From: Hevea brasiliensis
Lineage: Eukaryota; Streptophyta; Magnoliopsida; Malpighiales; Euphorbiaceae
NCBI RefSeq assembly: GCF_030052815.1
Contig: NC_079495.1
Location: 41,917,651 to 41,981,650, forward strand
DNA length: 64,000 nt
Direction of reading: 5' to 3'
Every line of letters starts with the position of its first letter. The first letter of the stretch is position 1. Positions 36,710 through 47,679 of this stretch are shown here, in pieces. Under the pieces are notes generated by a model. That model did not search any database. It had not been told where the DNA came from and worked only from the letters and a program-made list of their open reading frames with translations. The translations under genes and the position numbers were made by a program.

Positions 36710-37097
36710 GTAAGAAGAGCATAGAGTAGTGAGTAAGTTTCTTTGAAGACGCTTTCAGATCAGCTCCAGGTATATTATAGGTATACCCATGTACATAGGT
36801 TTTGATGTATGCATGTAATAATATGTATGTAAATTATTTGAGCAGTTGTATGAAAACTCTTGTAAAATATTTTGGTATGCAATTAAATATAAATTATTGT
36901 AAATGTAAATTTGAGATTTCACTTACTTGAATAATTTTGTAATATAAATTTTGAGTCTTATAATCAATGAAATATTTCTTCATGATGAGATTGGTTTGAA
37001 AATGAATTGATTATTTATTGAGAATTGAATTGTGAATTGAAATGAAGTTATTGAAGTTGTATTTGAGAAAACATATTGGGAGCATTTTCTTTTGCAG
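36710..37097 (+). other. Candidate leader intron 2 of the solo LTR
   Basis: A CAG|GTAAGA donor right after the double hairpin and a TTTTCTTTTGCAG acceptor define a 388-bp interval. The LTR at 43093 has the equivalent sites at 45901 and 46198. Inferred from consensus only. Confidence 0.4.
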
Positions 37098-37314
37098 GAT
37101 TGAAGAATTGTTTTCTCAAAATACAGCCAGCACTTTGCTGAAATTTTGAAAAAAATTTTATAACACCAGATTTTAATCGATGATTTAAATTTCACGAAAA
37201 TTGTTTTAAAATCCCTTGTAGTATATCTAATGGGTTATCGGTAGGCGAAGTACGGTAATTCATTAGGTGTACTACGGGATCATGTTACATCTTATAGGGT
37301 AGTAGGGTGTGACA

Positions 37315-38343
37315 CTAACCCTAGCTGGCTAAAATTCATGTTCGGTCCCTTATGTTTGATTTGTTTCTTTTCTTTAATTTCTAAGTTAATTTAAGTAGCT
37401 AAGCATGCATTTAAATAGAAAATTGAAAGTTAAAACACTAACCTCCTTCTTTGAATTTCCAATCTTCAAATCTCTATTTTTCTTCCTTCATTTTCTTGAT
37501 CAATAGTTGAACTAAGGTGCTAAATCAAGGTTTGATCATAATTTAGTGAAATTTTTTGGGGATTTCTAGGGTTTGTGAAGCTTTGAATTTTAGCTTCAAT
37601 GGAGGAAATATATGTGAGAGAGTTGAGAGAGGGATGAGGGACGGCTAAATGTGTTGAGGAAGATGAAAATGAATTTTCTTTTTTTTTTTTTATGTCATTT
37701 ATCTCTTTAAATTAGCCATTTGACTTGGTTAATTATTGGGCAAAATTAATTTTTATTTTGATATCATTTGTGATGTCATCAAAATGATGAAATGAAACTT
37801 TTTTCTTTTCTTTTTTTCATTTTCATTAATTTTTCAATAGTTCTTTAATTTAATTCTTGATTCCAAAATTTTCTTTTCTCCAATTTTATTAGATAGTTAG
37901 ATCAAGTGTCAGTTCTAGGGGTGAATTCACCAAATTGCCCCTCACCGGTTCGATCCGGTTTGCAAGTAATTCAATATTCCTTCCGGATCTCTGACCTAAT
38001 TATTTGACCTGCTTAACAATTCTTTTTCATGATTTTCTCTTTTCCATTGTGTTCGCAATAGTCCTAAGGACCGCGGTGTCACATTTTACAATTCAAAATT
38101 TGAGTTAAATCAACCTCGCAATCACTTCTCTAGAAGGTCACCCATCGCTGTGACTCTCAGCTCATTTAACTTCTGGTGTTCTGTTTTTCTTATTTATACT
38201 TAACTAATTGACAATTACTAATTATTTATGTTCAGGGCTTATCTAGTTGTCTTAGATGTGATTTTAATCCCCTTAATTATCTGGACCGACACTGGCCACC
38301 GGAACAGTAAAATATACCAAGTTATACAAATAGGGGTGTTACA
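37315..38343 (-). mobile_element. Minus-strand group 1 LTR, 5' end (right of the solo LTR)
   Basis: Includes the right CTAAC target copy, then the rest of the minus-strand LTR of 30964-33278. It ends on the plus strand with TAGGGGTGTTACA, the reverse of TGTAACACCCCTA. This LTR is itself inserted in another minus-strand LTR whose parts are about 30720-30963 and 38344-39261. Confidence 0.85.
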
Positions 38344-39261
38344 TTTTAGCTTCTAGTCAAAGAAGTAAATTTGTAGCTCTATGTCTTATTGAAATTTTTG
38401 CACAGATTTCAGGTCATTCTAAGTTGTATAGACCAAGATATGGTCAATTTACTAAAACTGGACAGATTGCACTTTCAATGCAACTTTAGGTCATTTTTAG
38501 GTCAAGTTTAATTCTGACAGATTTAGTACCTTAACTTGGGCAAATAATTTGACTTGGTTCTGGTCATTTCTAGCCTTTGGTGTCTTTATAAGAGTTATAA
38601 CTCTATGTCTAATCTTTCCATTGATATAAATTTCAGGTCATTTGGACCTATTTTGAGTGAGTTATAGTCAAATGAGTGACTATTGTTTATATGGTTAAAT
38701 TCTGGGTTGCAATGGTTCCGACAGCTTTTGATACCTCAATTTGTGCAAGCTATTTGACTTAGTAAATGACATTTCTAGGTTCTATGATCTTCACCAAAGT
38801 TATAGTCCTATGTCTAAGCTTTCTAGTGGTATAAATTTCAGGTCATTGGGACCTGTTTTGAGTGAGTTATGGTCAAATGAGTAACTACTATTCATATGGT
38901 CAAATTATGGGTTTGCAATGTTTCTGGACAGTTTAGATACCTCAACTTGTGTAAGCAATTTGACTTAGTAAATGGCATTTATGGGTCCTATGATCTTCAT
39001 GAAAGTTGTAGTCCTATGTCTAAGCTTTCCATCAATATAAATTTCAGGTCATTTGGACCTGTGTACAGTGAGTTATGGTCATTTGATTGACTACTATTCA
39101 TATGGTCCAAAATTCTGGGTTCACTAATGGCAATCCGGATTTGGTCACTTATTAGGTCACTTTCTAGGCAGAATTTTGGCAACATTTCTACATGAAAGTT
39201 GGCTTATTTTATGTCTAGTTTCACCTCCAATTGGCTTCATACCAATTGGGTTCACCATTTT
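38344..39261 (-). mobile_element. Minus-strand LTR fragment with a young module array
   Basis: Continues the interrupted minus-strand LTR. It contains four modules with plus-strand anchors at 38437, 38661, 38866 and 39072. The last three are alike over most of their length (CAGGTCATTTGGACCTG, GAGTTATGGTCAAATGAGT, CTATGTCTAAGCTTTC), so they arose by fairly recent tandem duplication of ~206 bp. Cut at the right by the LTR starting at 39262. Confidence 0.8.
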
Positions 39262-42200
39262 TGTAACACCCTCACTGTAGCAATTTCGTACATTCTACTA
39301 TTTCGGTGACAGGTATCGGTCCGGACAGCTAGAACGTTTGGAAAAATTTTAGACTGGAGTGAGGAATTATAAATAACTCAAATAATGGTAAGAAAAATTC
39401 AGAAAAAATTTTAGAAATAAAATACAACCAAGTTAAATGAGACGGTGCCCTATAGCGATGGGTGACCGTATGGGGAAGTATCGGTAAAGACAGTTATCGA
39501 TCCTAGACCCGGGGAAAAATTCATGAAATAATTTTTGGGACTCTAAAGAAGAGTCATTGAGGTTTCTATGGCATTAGAATGCCAAGAAAAGGTTTATAAA
39601 AATTTTTTGATCAGTACAGATGATTTTGGCTTAATAAGCCAAACGGTGGGTATTTTGGTTATTTCGTCTTCAAAGATGATTTTTGGCCGACTTGTCCAGT
39701 TAAGTAAATAATTATTATGATCTAAAATATGAATAAATATTGCCAAAAATTAAATTGAAAATGAGTAGAGAAAAGAAGAAAAGAAAATGAAAGAAAATAC
39801 CTAATTATGACATCATATGATGTCATTAAAAACCTATCCACCAATCACAATTAAGCACCACTTAAATTAAACAATAAAAGAGGATAAATGGGACCAAAAA
39901 TTGAAAAAAATATTCTACTCCTTTCTTCCTCAAAGTTTCCGCACCACCATGGAAGAGTTCCTCTTCCATTTTTCAAGCTTTCAAGCTTGAATTCCCACCC
40001 TTCCTCACCCTAAAAGCCCTAACCACCTTCACTAAAAATTACACCCAAACCAAGGAGAAGTGTTTGCCTACTAAGAAATTTGAAGAAAGTGAAAAAAATT
40101 CTAAGGTTTCAACAAGCCAAGAGAGTGGTTAAAGAGGTTAGTGCACTAACCATACCCTTTATCTTTCCTAAGCGTGAAAAGCATGCTGGATTAAGTTAAA
40201 ATGGCATGAAAAGAAAAGAAAACTTGGAATATGTTGAAGTTTCAATTTGTGGCAGCCTTAGGAAATAAATGAATTTGATGGTTTTGATGATTTTGTTTTA
40301 GCTAGTGAAGTTGATTAATGAAGTTTAAGGCATTAGAAATCAAATCGCATGGATGTATGATTTTAATTGAAATTACAAGTTAAGGTTTTAACCTAACTTA
40401 GTTTTTGTATTATTGCTTGGAATTTGATGATGTTGAGATGATTTAATGACCACTAGAAGTGCCAAATATGTCAAATAAAGTTTGTGGAGTTGGGAGAATT
40501 GAATTTGGGATTGTTGATTCTTATGCAGGAAATTCAGACCTTTGCGTCCAATGTATTTTTTGAGCTATAAATGGAGTTGTATAGGTTTAATTGGTGCAAA
40601 GAAAATTGAACATGAAACTAGACACATAATGGTACAATTTTGGTGAAGAAACCCTGCCCAGAAAATCAAACCAAATTGACCTAAAAATTACCCTAATCCA
40701 GGTGACCAACATGATGTCCCTGAAAAATGACCAAATAAATAGTATTTGTTCAAATGGTCATAACTCAGTGTAGAAAAGTTCAATTGATCTAAAATTTTAC
40801 CAGTAGAAAGCTGAGACATATCCCTACAATTTTCATGAAGAATACAAATCCAAATTCTGACCATAACCTAGTCAACTTGCCAACCAAACTTAGGTCAACA
40901 AATCTGCTAGAACCAGTTTTACCCAGAATTTTGGATTCTGTCCAATCCGGCCAATTGTGGCAAAATGACCATAACTTGGGCTACAAAACTCCAAATGGAG
41001 TGATTCAAAAAAAGAAATGTAACTAGATACAATAAGGAACAACTTTCATGAAGACATTATCAAATTCCTACTGTACAAATGATCAATGGAACAGTAAACC
41101 TAGGGTATGAAATCTGAAAATTTTGAATAACATAAGATAAGCTTTAAAATGGTAGTGGAAATCAATACCAACAAAAATAAAATGCAAAATGTGGTATCTT
41201 GGAGAACTTAGGTTCAATAAATTTATTATGATTAAAAAGTCAACAATTTGAGTGAATAGTAATGTGAATAGTAGTACAAATACACAAAGTGTAATAACTA
41301 AATTGGTAGAGGAAATTAAGGTATGAAATTTGGAATCCATGAAATGTTCATGGATTACTTGGAATAGAAGTAGTAATTTACCTAAATGACTTAATGAACA
41401 TTTAAGTTATGTGAATATATAATTAAGATTTGTATTCCCATTACTAGTAGGTCTAATAAAACATGAGTGATACCACTTGAATATGAAATGAAATTAACCT
41501 AGATGGATTGTTGAGACTTATAGTCCCAACACTAATGGAGTTCATAATATATTAGCAAAACAACTTGAAGTATGAAATGTTCTTTACATGAATGGATTGT
41601 TGAATGTATAGATGAGATAAAAGTGTCATTTGGGATTTAAGTTCCCATCAAGAGAGAAAGGAAAAATGTTTTGAATACAATGGTACATGTGAACCATTTT
41701 TTTGAATTATGATCAATATGAATAACATAATGAATGAATAAATGAACCATATTAATGTATGAATGAAACATTAATTCTCATTATTGTAGAAAGGAAAAGT
41801 ACTTTGAGTACAGTGATATAAAAGGATAATTATGTGAATTATGATCATATATATGATCAAATGATTGTATACATTATAATTTAAAATTATTATGAAATAA
41901 TGAAGTCATAAAACACAATACATTAATATTTAATGATATTATGTGCCCTTGTATTGCCTAGACATATATGTCAGATTAGATAGTTTGGCATGCCAATAGG
42001 GTATTGTTTTAGCAGTACTGCGAAAGGCTTCATTCCTGTATTCATGGCTTTATGCCCGTATTCATGGCTTTTATGCCCGATTATGTGTTATCATGGCTTT
42101 TTAGCCATACTGACTGCATACGTGGTTAAAATTCTGCGTTCCATGGTATGACGGCCCAAGGCACCGCGGTGTCCAGTGCCAATGACCCGTTATCCAGTTT

Positions 42201-43092
42201 AGTCAGCCTATCATAGGTTACTTGGGTAGAAAAATTTATTGAAATAAATTAAAAATATTAGAAATCAGTGAGAAAAATCTGAAAGGTATTAAACTAGTAT
42301 TAAGAATTTAATTACTACGAAATGATCCACAACACATAGAAAATATTAAGGAAGTAAATGAAAGACTAGCAAAATAAGCATAACGTAAGTAATTATTAGA
42401 AATGTATCCTCCATAATAATATAAACATAAACTAAATATTTATATTTATTTGTACATTATATCAATGATTATTGTAAACTTATGACAGAAGAGATTCTAG
42501 AGAGCAACATAAATGACGAAAAATATACTGTATGGCAAATTTCATATGAACTCAAAGAAAATTCTTAAGTATAGAAAATATACTCCAATTATTTTTATTT
42601 GTATACATTATTTCTTATATTATTGCACCACTAAGCAAAGAATGTTTAGCGCGATGGATTTGTTTCCTTGAGCAGTGCATCAAGTTAAAGCCCAAAGAAA
42701 TGCTAAACAGAGATTTTAGAGTCCGATTCGCAGAGTGTTCAAGGTTGTCACCTCTCAAGAATGCATGTAGATAGGGCCCACATAGATCATACTATGTATT
42801 TTGTACATTATAATTAGTTATTATTTGTAATGTAAACTTTGAATTGTATATTGAAATATAAATTATGGAAGTGTAATTAATTTATAGATCATGTAAATTA
42901 TGAATTTATGTAATCAGTCTGTAAATCATGTAAATTAATGAAACTTGAGAACTTATATATATAAATTGTGCATGAATGGAAATGCATGGAAATGAATATG
43001 AAATTGAGATATGTGAATGAGATCTGAATAATGAGAATAATTGATGAGATTTTTATTGTAAAATATTATTGAAATTTTCAAACAGGTGAATA
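39262..43092 (+). mobile_element. Plus-strand group 2 LTR E, 3' end displaced
   Basis: Starts TGTAACACCCTCACTG and runs 3.83 kb before element B interrupts it at 43093. It has modules at 40563, 40759 and 40970, a candidate donor GAG|GTTAGTG (40137) and acceptor TTATGCAG (40528), TTGGCATGCCAA (41985-41996), the ATGGC hairpin run (about 42030-42110), a CACCGCGGTG palindrome, and a CTAAGCA/TGTTTAG hairpin (about 42631-42649). Confidence 0.88.
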
Positions 43093-43522
43093 GTTGTAAT
43101 ACCCGAACCTCCGAGTTATGAATAGTACCATTTTTGGTCGTTGACTAGTACTATTCAAAGACACCTTGAGGACCAAAAATAAATAGAAAGTTAATTGACA
43201 TAGACACAATAAAAATTCAAGTGACCCAAACATATAAGGACTCACTAGGTATATTGTAAAAGAGGGATTATGACCCAATAAGGGGCATTTTGGTCAATTC
43301 ACTTTAAGAGTTGATTTTTAACCAAAATGTCAAATTAATTAAATGAAAATAAAATATTGAATTATGAAGAAATATTGAGGGAAAAATTAGAGTAAAAGTG
43401 GAAAGAAAATAAAAGAGGCAAAAATCTAGAATTTAAATTCCATTTTTGACCTAATTAAAATTAATGACTTATGGGCTTTTGACAATTAAACTTAATTATT
43501 TAATTAAAAAGGAATAAATAAG

Positions 43523-43530
43523 TATAAAAG
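43523..43530 (+). promoter_or_regulatory. TATA box of LTR B
   Basis: TATAAAAG, followed after about 20 bp by a pyrimidine-rich stretch typical of plant leaders. The position is about 430 bp into the LTR. The start-site inference is not tested. Confidence 0.6.
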
Positions 43531-45858
43531 AAGACAAGTCTCCTTCTTTCCCTTCTTCCATGCCACCACCTATCTTCCCTCTCTCTCTCTTTTCTTTTCC
43601 CTTCTTCCCCAATCTTCTTCCACCATTGTTTTCCCTTCCAAGTCTTAATTCACTTCAATTCCCTTCATAAATTCCATAGCCCACTAAAAGAAAACATCAA
43701 AGAGATCTTTAATTGAGAGATTAAAAACAAGAAGAGCAAGATTTGGAAGAGATTGGAAGTGGGAAAAATCATCAAGTGAGGTAAGCTCTCTCTTTCATGG
43801 TTGATTAACCAAATATGCTTTGAATCAAGTTTGGGTGTGATGAATTTACATGAGAAAGCATGAAATTTCATAAGAAAATGAAATGAAAAAAAACATGTAT
43901 GGAATCTAAACTAGGGTTTTGGCCAAATTGGAGAAAAGTTAGGGTTTGATGTCTTTAAATGAAATTTATGATGAGATTAAGCTTAGTTGAAGTAGTATAC
44001 ATGATTGGGGCAAAGAAATTGCATGAAATGTGTATAAATTTAATTATGGGAGATTAGGGTTCATGAAAAAATTGGAGTTTTGGTGGTAGAGAGTGAAATT
44101 GGTATGTGTAGTATTAAATTATGGTCATTTGAGGCTTATTTAGTTTGAATTGACATTGGGTTAATGAATGGAGGTAATGAAATAGTAGGATTAGGGAAAA
44201 TTGCAAACTTTGGTGTTTCAAAATTGTGGGTTTTGTGTTAGGAAGTGCCATTAATGTTTCAATTCTAAATTATAGTCATTTTGGGTGAATTAAATGTGAA
44301 TTGAGGTTGGTTAGTGGGAACAATTGAAGAAATGAAAAATTTGAACCTAGGGCAGAATTTACACACTGAGTTCAGTGTGTTTGACAGCCAATAAATTGAG
44401 CTACACAACTCCAATTGGTGTGAAACTAATTGGAAATGAAACTTAAGACATAGGGCTAGAATTTTTGTGAAGATACCTTGCCTCAAAAATGACCTTAAGC
44501 TATCCGAAATGAGCCTTGAACTTAGAGACAAAATTCTGGAACCTGCAAAATTTGACCATATGAACAGTAAATTTTGCATGGCCATAACTCTCTTTAGAAA
44601 ACTCTGATTTAGGCGACTTTTAAACCGATGGAAACCTAAGACATAGTAGAAAATTTCATATGAGGAACTTGAGGCCAAATTATGGACTTAATCCAATCAA
44701 ATTGCTGAGCAAAGTTGAATCACCAAATCTACAGAATTGCAGATTTACCATATGAATAGTAAAATTTGCATGGCCATAACTCTCAATAGAAAACTCTGAT
44801 TTAGGTGATTCTTGAACCAATGGAAACCTAAGATATAGTAGAACATTTAGTATGAAGAACATTGCACCAAATTATGGACTTAACTTGATCAAATTGCTGA
44901 ATGAATTTGAATTAATAAATTTGCAGTAATCGAATCACAGGATGAACAAAGGACGTGAATAGTAACCATATTTTAGTCATAACTTGAGCTACACAGCTCC
45001 AAGCTAGGCGATTCAATAAGACCTAAATGAACAATTTTCATGAAGAATACCTTATCAAATTATGATCGAAACTAGGTAAAAATTGGGTTCAAAAATTGGG
45101 GCACCAAGTTGTCCCAAAACCAAAATATTCTAAAATTTTCAAAGCTAACTTGGGATGCATTAGACATGAATGTAATGAGTTCTTGGTAGCAATTGAGATT
45201 GGTATTGAGGTATTCTATTTGTGTATTTTTAGTAGAAAAAGAAGTTGAAACGGACAAGGAGAAGTAGGTAACAAGGAAGGAGAATTATTGAAAGTTTGTG
45301 CACAACTAACCTTTTCTTCGTTTTTAAACTTGTAAATTGCTTGGAATGTTTTAAATTGAATGAGTTTGCTTTGAACAAGTTTACTTTGACTGAAATATGG
45401 TTTTTCTCTTGCATTTAAGAAATTTGAGTGTTGCCACCTTTATATGGATATTATGATGAATTTAAATGTGTTTATTGGTTTATAAATGTAATTATTGAGT
45501 GGGAAATTTTTGGAAACTATTTTGAAACCACGCTAGCATGACAAATCTTTTCAAAACTCCCAAAGAGTAATGGCTACTTGGGGTTGATAATTGATATTGA
45601 TTATGTCTCCCATTAATAACGGTTAGTAGGGTAAGACTACATGAGTACTCATTTGCTAGCTAGCCCTTCCCTCATTAATAACGGTTAGTAAGGTTGAGAT
45701 TGCTTTGTCATAGTGTACAACATGGCACTGACATTCCAATAAATGGCCTTTATGGACTTAGAACTATCGTGAAGTTTTCATGCTTAAGAAAAATGTGATT
45801 TATTATGCTTTGACAAATTGTGTTTACCTTAAGTTTTAAAGTTATTAGTTGTGCACCA

Positions 45859-45896
45859 CTGAGTGATATACTCAGCGATAGCTTCTTTTTGCTGTC
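45859..45896 (+). other. Conserved double hairpin in LTR B
   Basis: CTGAGT (45859-45864) pairs with ACTCAG (45870-45875). GATAGC (45877-45882) pairs with GCTGTC (45891-45896), with one G-U pair. Followed by ACAG|GTAAGG. Confidence 0.75.
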
Positions 45897-46357
45897 ACAG
45901 GTAAGGGAAAGGAGAAGGCTGCCAAGTGAGAGACTTGAAAGCAGCATTTTGGTATTGTTTGTGGGTATTTACGTTAGGTATACCCTTCTGATTCCTTTGG
46001 ATGTATTTTGTACCTATATGTATGGATGTACGGACATTGAGCAGTTTGTATTTAAAAGCATTGCATTGTTATCACATTTTAAGTTTGTAACTATTTTGTA
46101 TTTTATTTTGAGACTTATGAAAATGTAACTTTTGCAATATTTAGTCTATCATTATTTCCAATGAATGTTTACATGGAATTTTAACTATTCTCATGCAGTT
46201 TTCCGTAAAAGAATTGATAAGATAAAAAGCTATGATTTGTTTTAAAATCCTTTGTAATATAACTAATGGGTTATTGGTAGGTGGAGTTCGGTAATTCATT
46301 AGGTATGCTACGGGAACATGTCATGCCTTACTAAGGATAAGGTGTGACATGTTTTAG

Positions 46358-46369
46358 TGGTATCAGAGC
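46358..46369 (+). other. Primer-binding site of element B
   Basis: TGGTATCAGAGC lies 8 nt after the LTR end and matches the initiator tRNA-Met primer site used by many plant Ty3/gypsy elements. Confidence 0.9.
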
Positions 46370-46539
46370 TTTGCTTTTTATACAAGTTTTGAAATTGCAT
46401 GTTTAAAAAATTTTGATAAGTACAACTGCTCAACTGTCATTAATTGATACATATAGTGCATTACATCATAAATAAGGACTAATGGAGGGAAATCTCCTTG
46501 TGTTGGTTGTCTAGGGAGTAGAATTCTTTGTGATTCAGT

Positions 46540-47679
46540 ATGAAAGAGGGGGATCACATAGTAGAGCAATCGCAGAGCATCCGAGGTATAGGGGAGGCCC
46601 CACCTCGTAATGCCAATGGGTCACCGCACTGCCCTACCCATGCGCTTTCTCGCTCGCCGCTTAGCAGATGGTTACACTATTTCAGCAAATGGCTAGCAAT
46701 ATACCAGTCTAAGCTCCTGTGCAAGCACCTCCAGTGCAACCACCATCCCCTGCCAGACAATATGACAAGTTAATGAAGTATGGGGCAATAAAGTTCAAGG
46801 GTACTGTGGACCCATTGGAAGCTAAGCAATGGTTAGAACGGATGGAGATAGTATTCAAGAAACTGCACTGCACCGATGATCTGAAGTTCGAATACTCGGT
46901 CTCTCTACTGCATGGAGAGGCATATGAGTGGTGGAAGACCATTCCTCACAGTTTGGTTGAGCCCCCTGTGTTGACATGGGGTGACTTTCTCAGAGAATTT
47001 AGACAGAAGTATGTTCCTGAACTACAGGAGTTTTTTAGTTTGAAGCAAGGGAACAGGACTGTAGCCGAGTATGAGAGAGACTTTTTTCACCTCAGCCACT
47101 ATGTTGGAAGCCTACTCACTACCAGTAGAGACAGATGCAAACGGTTTGAGGCCGGTTTGAGGCCTAGTTTGAGATTGCAAGTGGTTGGGTTTCGACATGA
47201 CAACTTCTCTGGGTTGATATCATAGGCCCTTGAATTGGAAAGGATAGAACTGGAAGGGGCATCTGAGAAGGTAACTACTGAAAAAGAGAAGAGCTGTAAG
47301 CCTATAGGTCGGAGTCCAAGTAGTAATCTGGGTAAGAAAAAGAGCTTTAGGGGATCAAGTAACAGAAGATCTAGTAGGTGAAGATTCTCAGGGCAGAGGC
47401 CACCTAGATCCGGACAGTAGACATCTAGGGGTTCCTTTCCTGCTCATACTTGTGAAACTTATGGCAGGAATCATGGAGGAGTATGTTATAAGGCCATAGG
47501 AGCCTGTTACAACTGTGGTGGAAGTGGGCACTTTACTAGAGATTTCACTAGTGCTCGTAGGTCTGGGCCGCCTACCACCACTGAGGGATCTATTCAAGGT
47601 TCTGCTTCCAGAGGACAACAGACAGCTAGTAGAGGCCGAGGCAGGGGTAGAGGTAACACTTCTGCAGCTGTGGCACGCA
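46540..47679 (+). pseudogene. Element B gag (broken, truncated by element C)
   Basis: An ATG at 46540 opens a frame that must shift before 46668 to join the main Gag frame (46719-47225). That frame has the retrotransposon Gag core (KFKGTVDPLEAKQWLERM, GEAYEWWKTIPHS, TVAEYERDFFHLSHY). After stops at 46710 (TAA) and 47223 (TAG), the same region continues to a CCHC-like knuckle, CYNCGGSGHFTRDF, whose last Cys is replaced by Phe. A further TGA and TAG lie near 47378 and 47418. The frame ends at 47679, where element C's LTR is inserted. No B protease or RT lies inside the window. Gag would form the particle; this copy cannot. Confidence 0.9.

Larger units (their letters stand above)
33279..37314 (+). 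mobile_element. Solo LTR (group 1), 4.04 kb, with TSD CTAAC
   Basis: Starts TGTAACACCGC and ends GGTGTGACA, and is flanked by CTAAC on both sides (33274-33278 and 37315-37319). The surrounding minus-strand LTR continues across it. No internal region or primer site follows, so it is a solo LTR left by recombination between the two LTRs of one element. It carries donor TAG|GTAAGTTT (34148), modules near 34790, 34981 and 35208, acceptor TTTCTCAG (35591), TTGTGCACAA (35657-35666), the best double hairpin (36669-36706), CAG|GTAAGA (36710) and acceptor TTTTGCAG (37097). Confidence 0.93.
43093..46349 (+). mobile_element. Element B 5' LTR (group 1), 3.26 kb
   Basis: Bounded by TGTAATACCCG and AAGGTGTGACA, followed by a perfect primer-binding site and gag. 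U3 is short, with a TATA box at 43523-43530 implying a start near 43555. Most of the LTR would then be transcribed leader. It holds donor GAG|GTAAGC (43781), modules near 44389, 44583, 44775 and 44978, acceptor TTTTTAG (45232), TTGTGCACAA (45296-45305), the double hairpin (45859-45896), CAG|GTAAGG (45901) and acceptor CATGCAG (46198). Confidence 0.92.

Noticed and set aside
43088..43092. ATAGT as target duplication of element B
   Set aside because: Only the left flank is in the window, so it cannot be confirmed.
44265..44678. 137-residue minus-strand frame in LTR B
   Set aside because: Antisense reading of LTR modules; similar frames arise wherever modules occur.
45820..46128. 102-residue plus-strand frame across the LTR B hairpin
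   Set aside because: Overlaps the conserved RNA structure and splice-like sites; no homologous frame in other LTRs.
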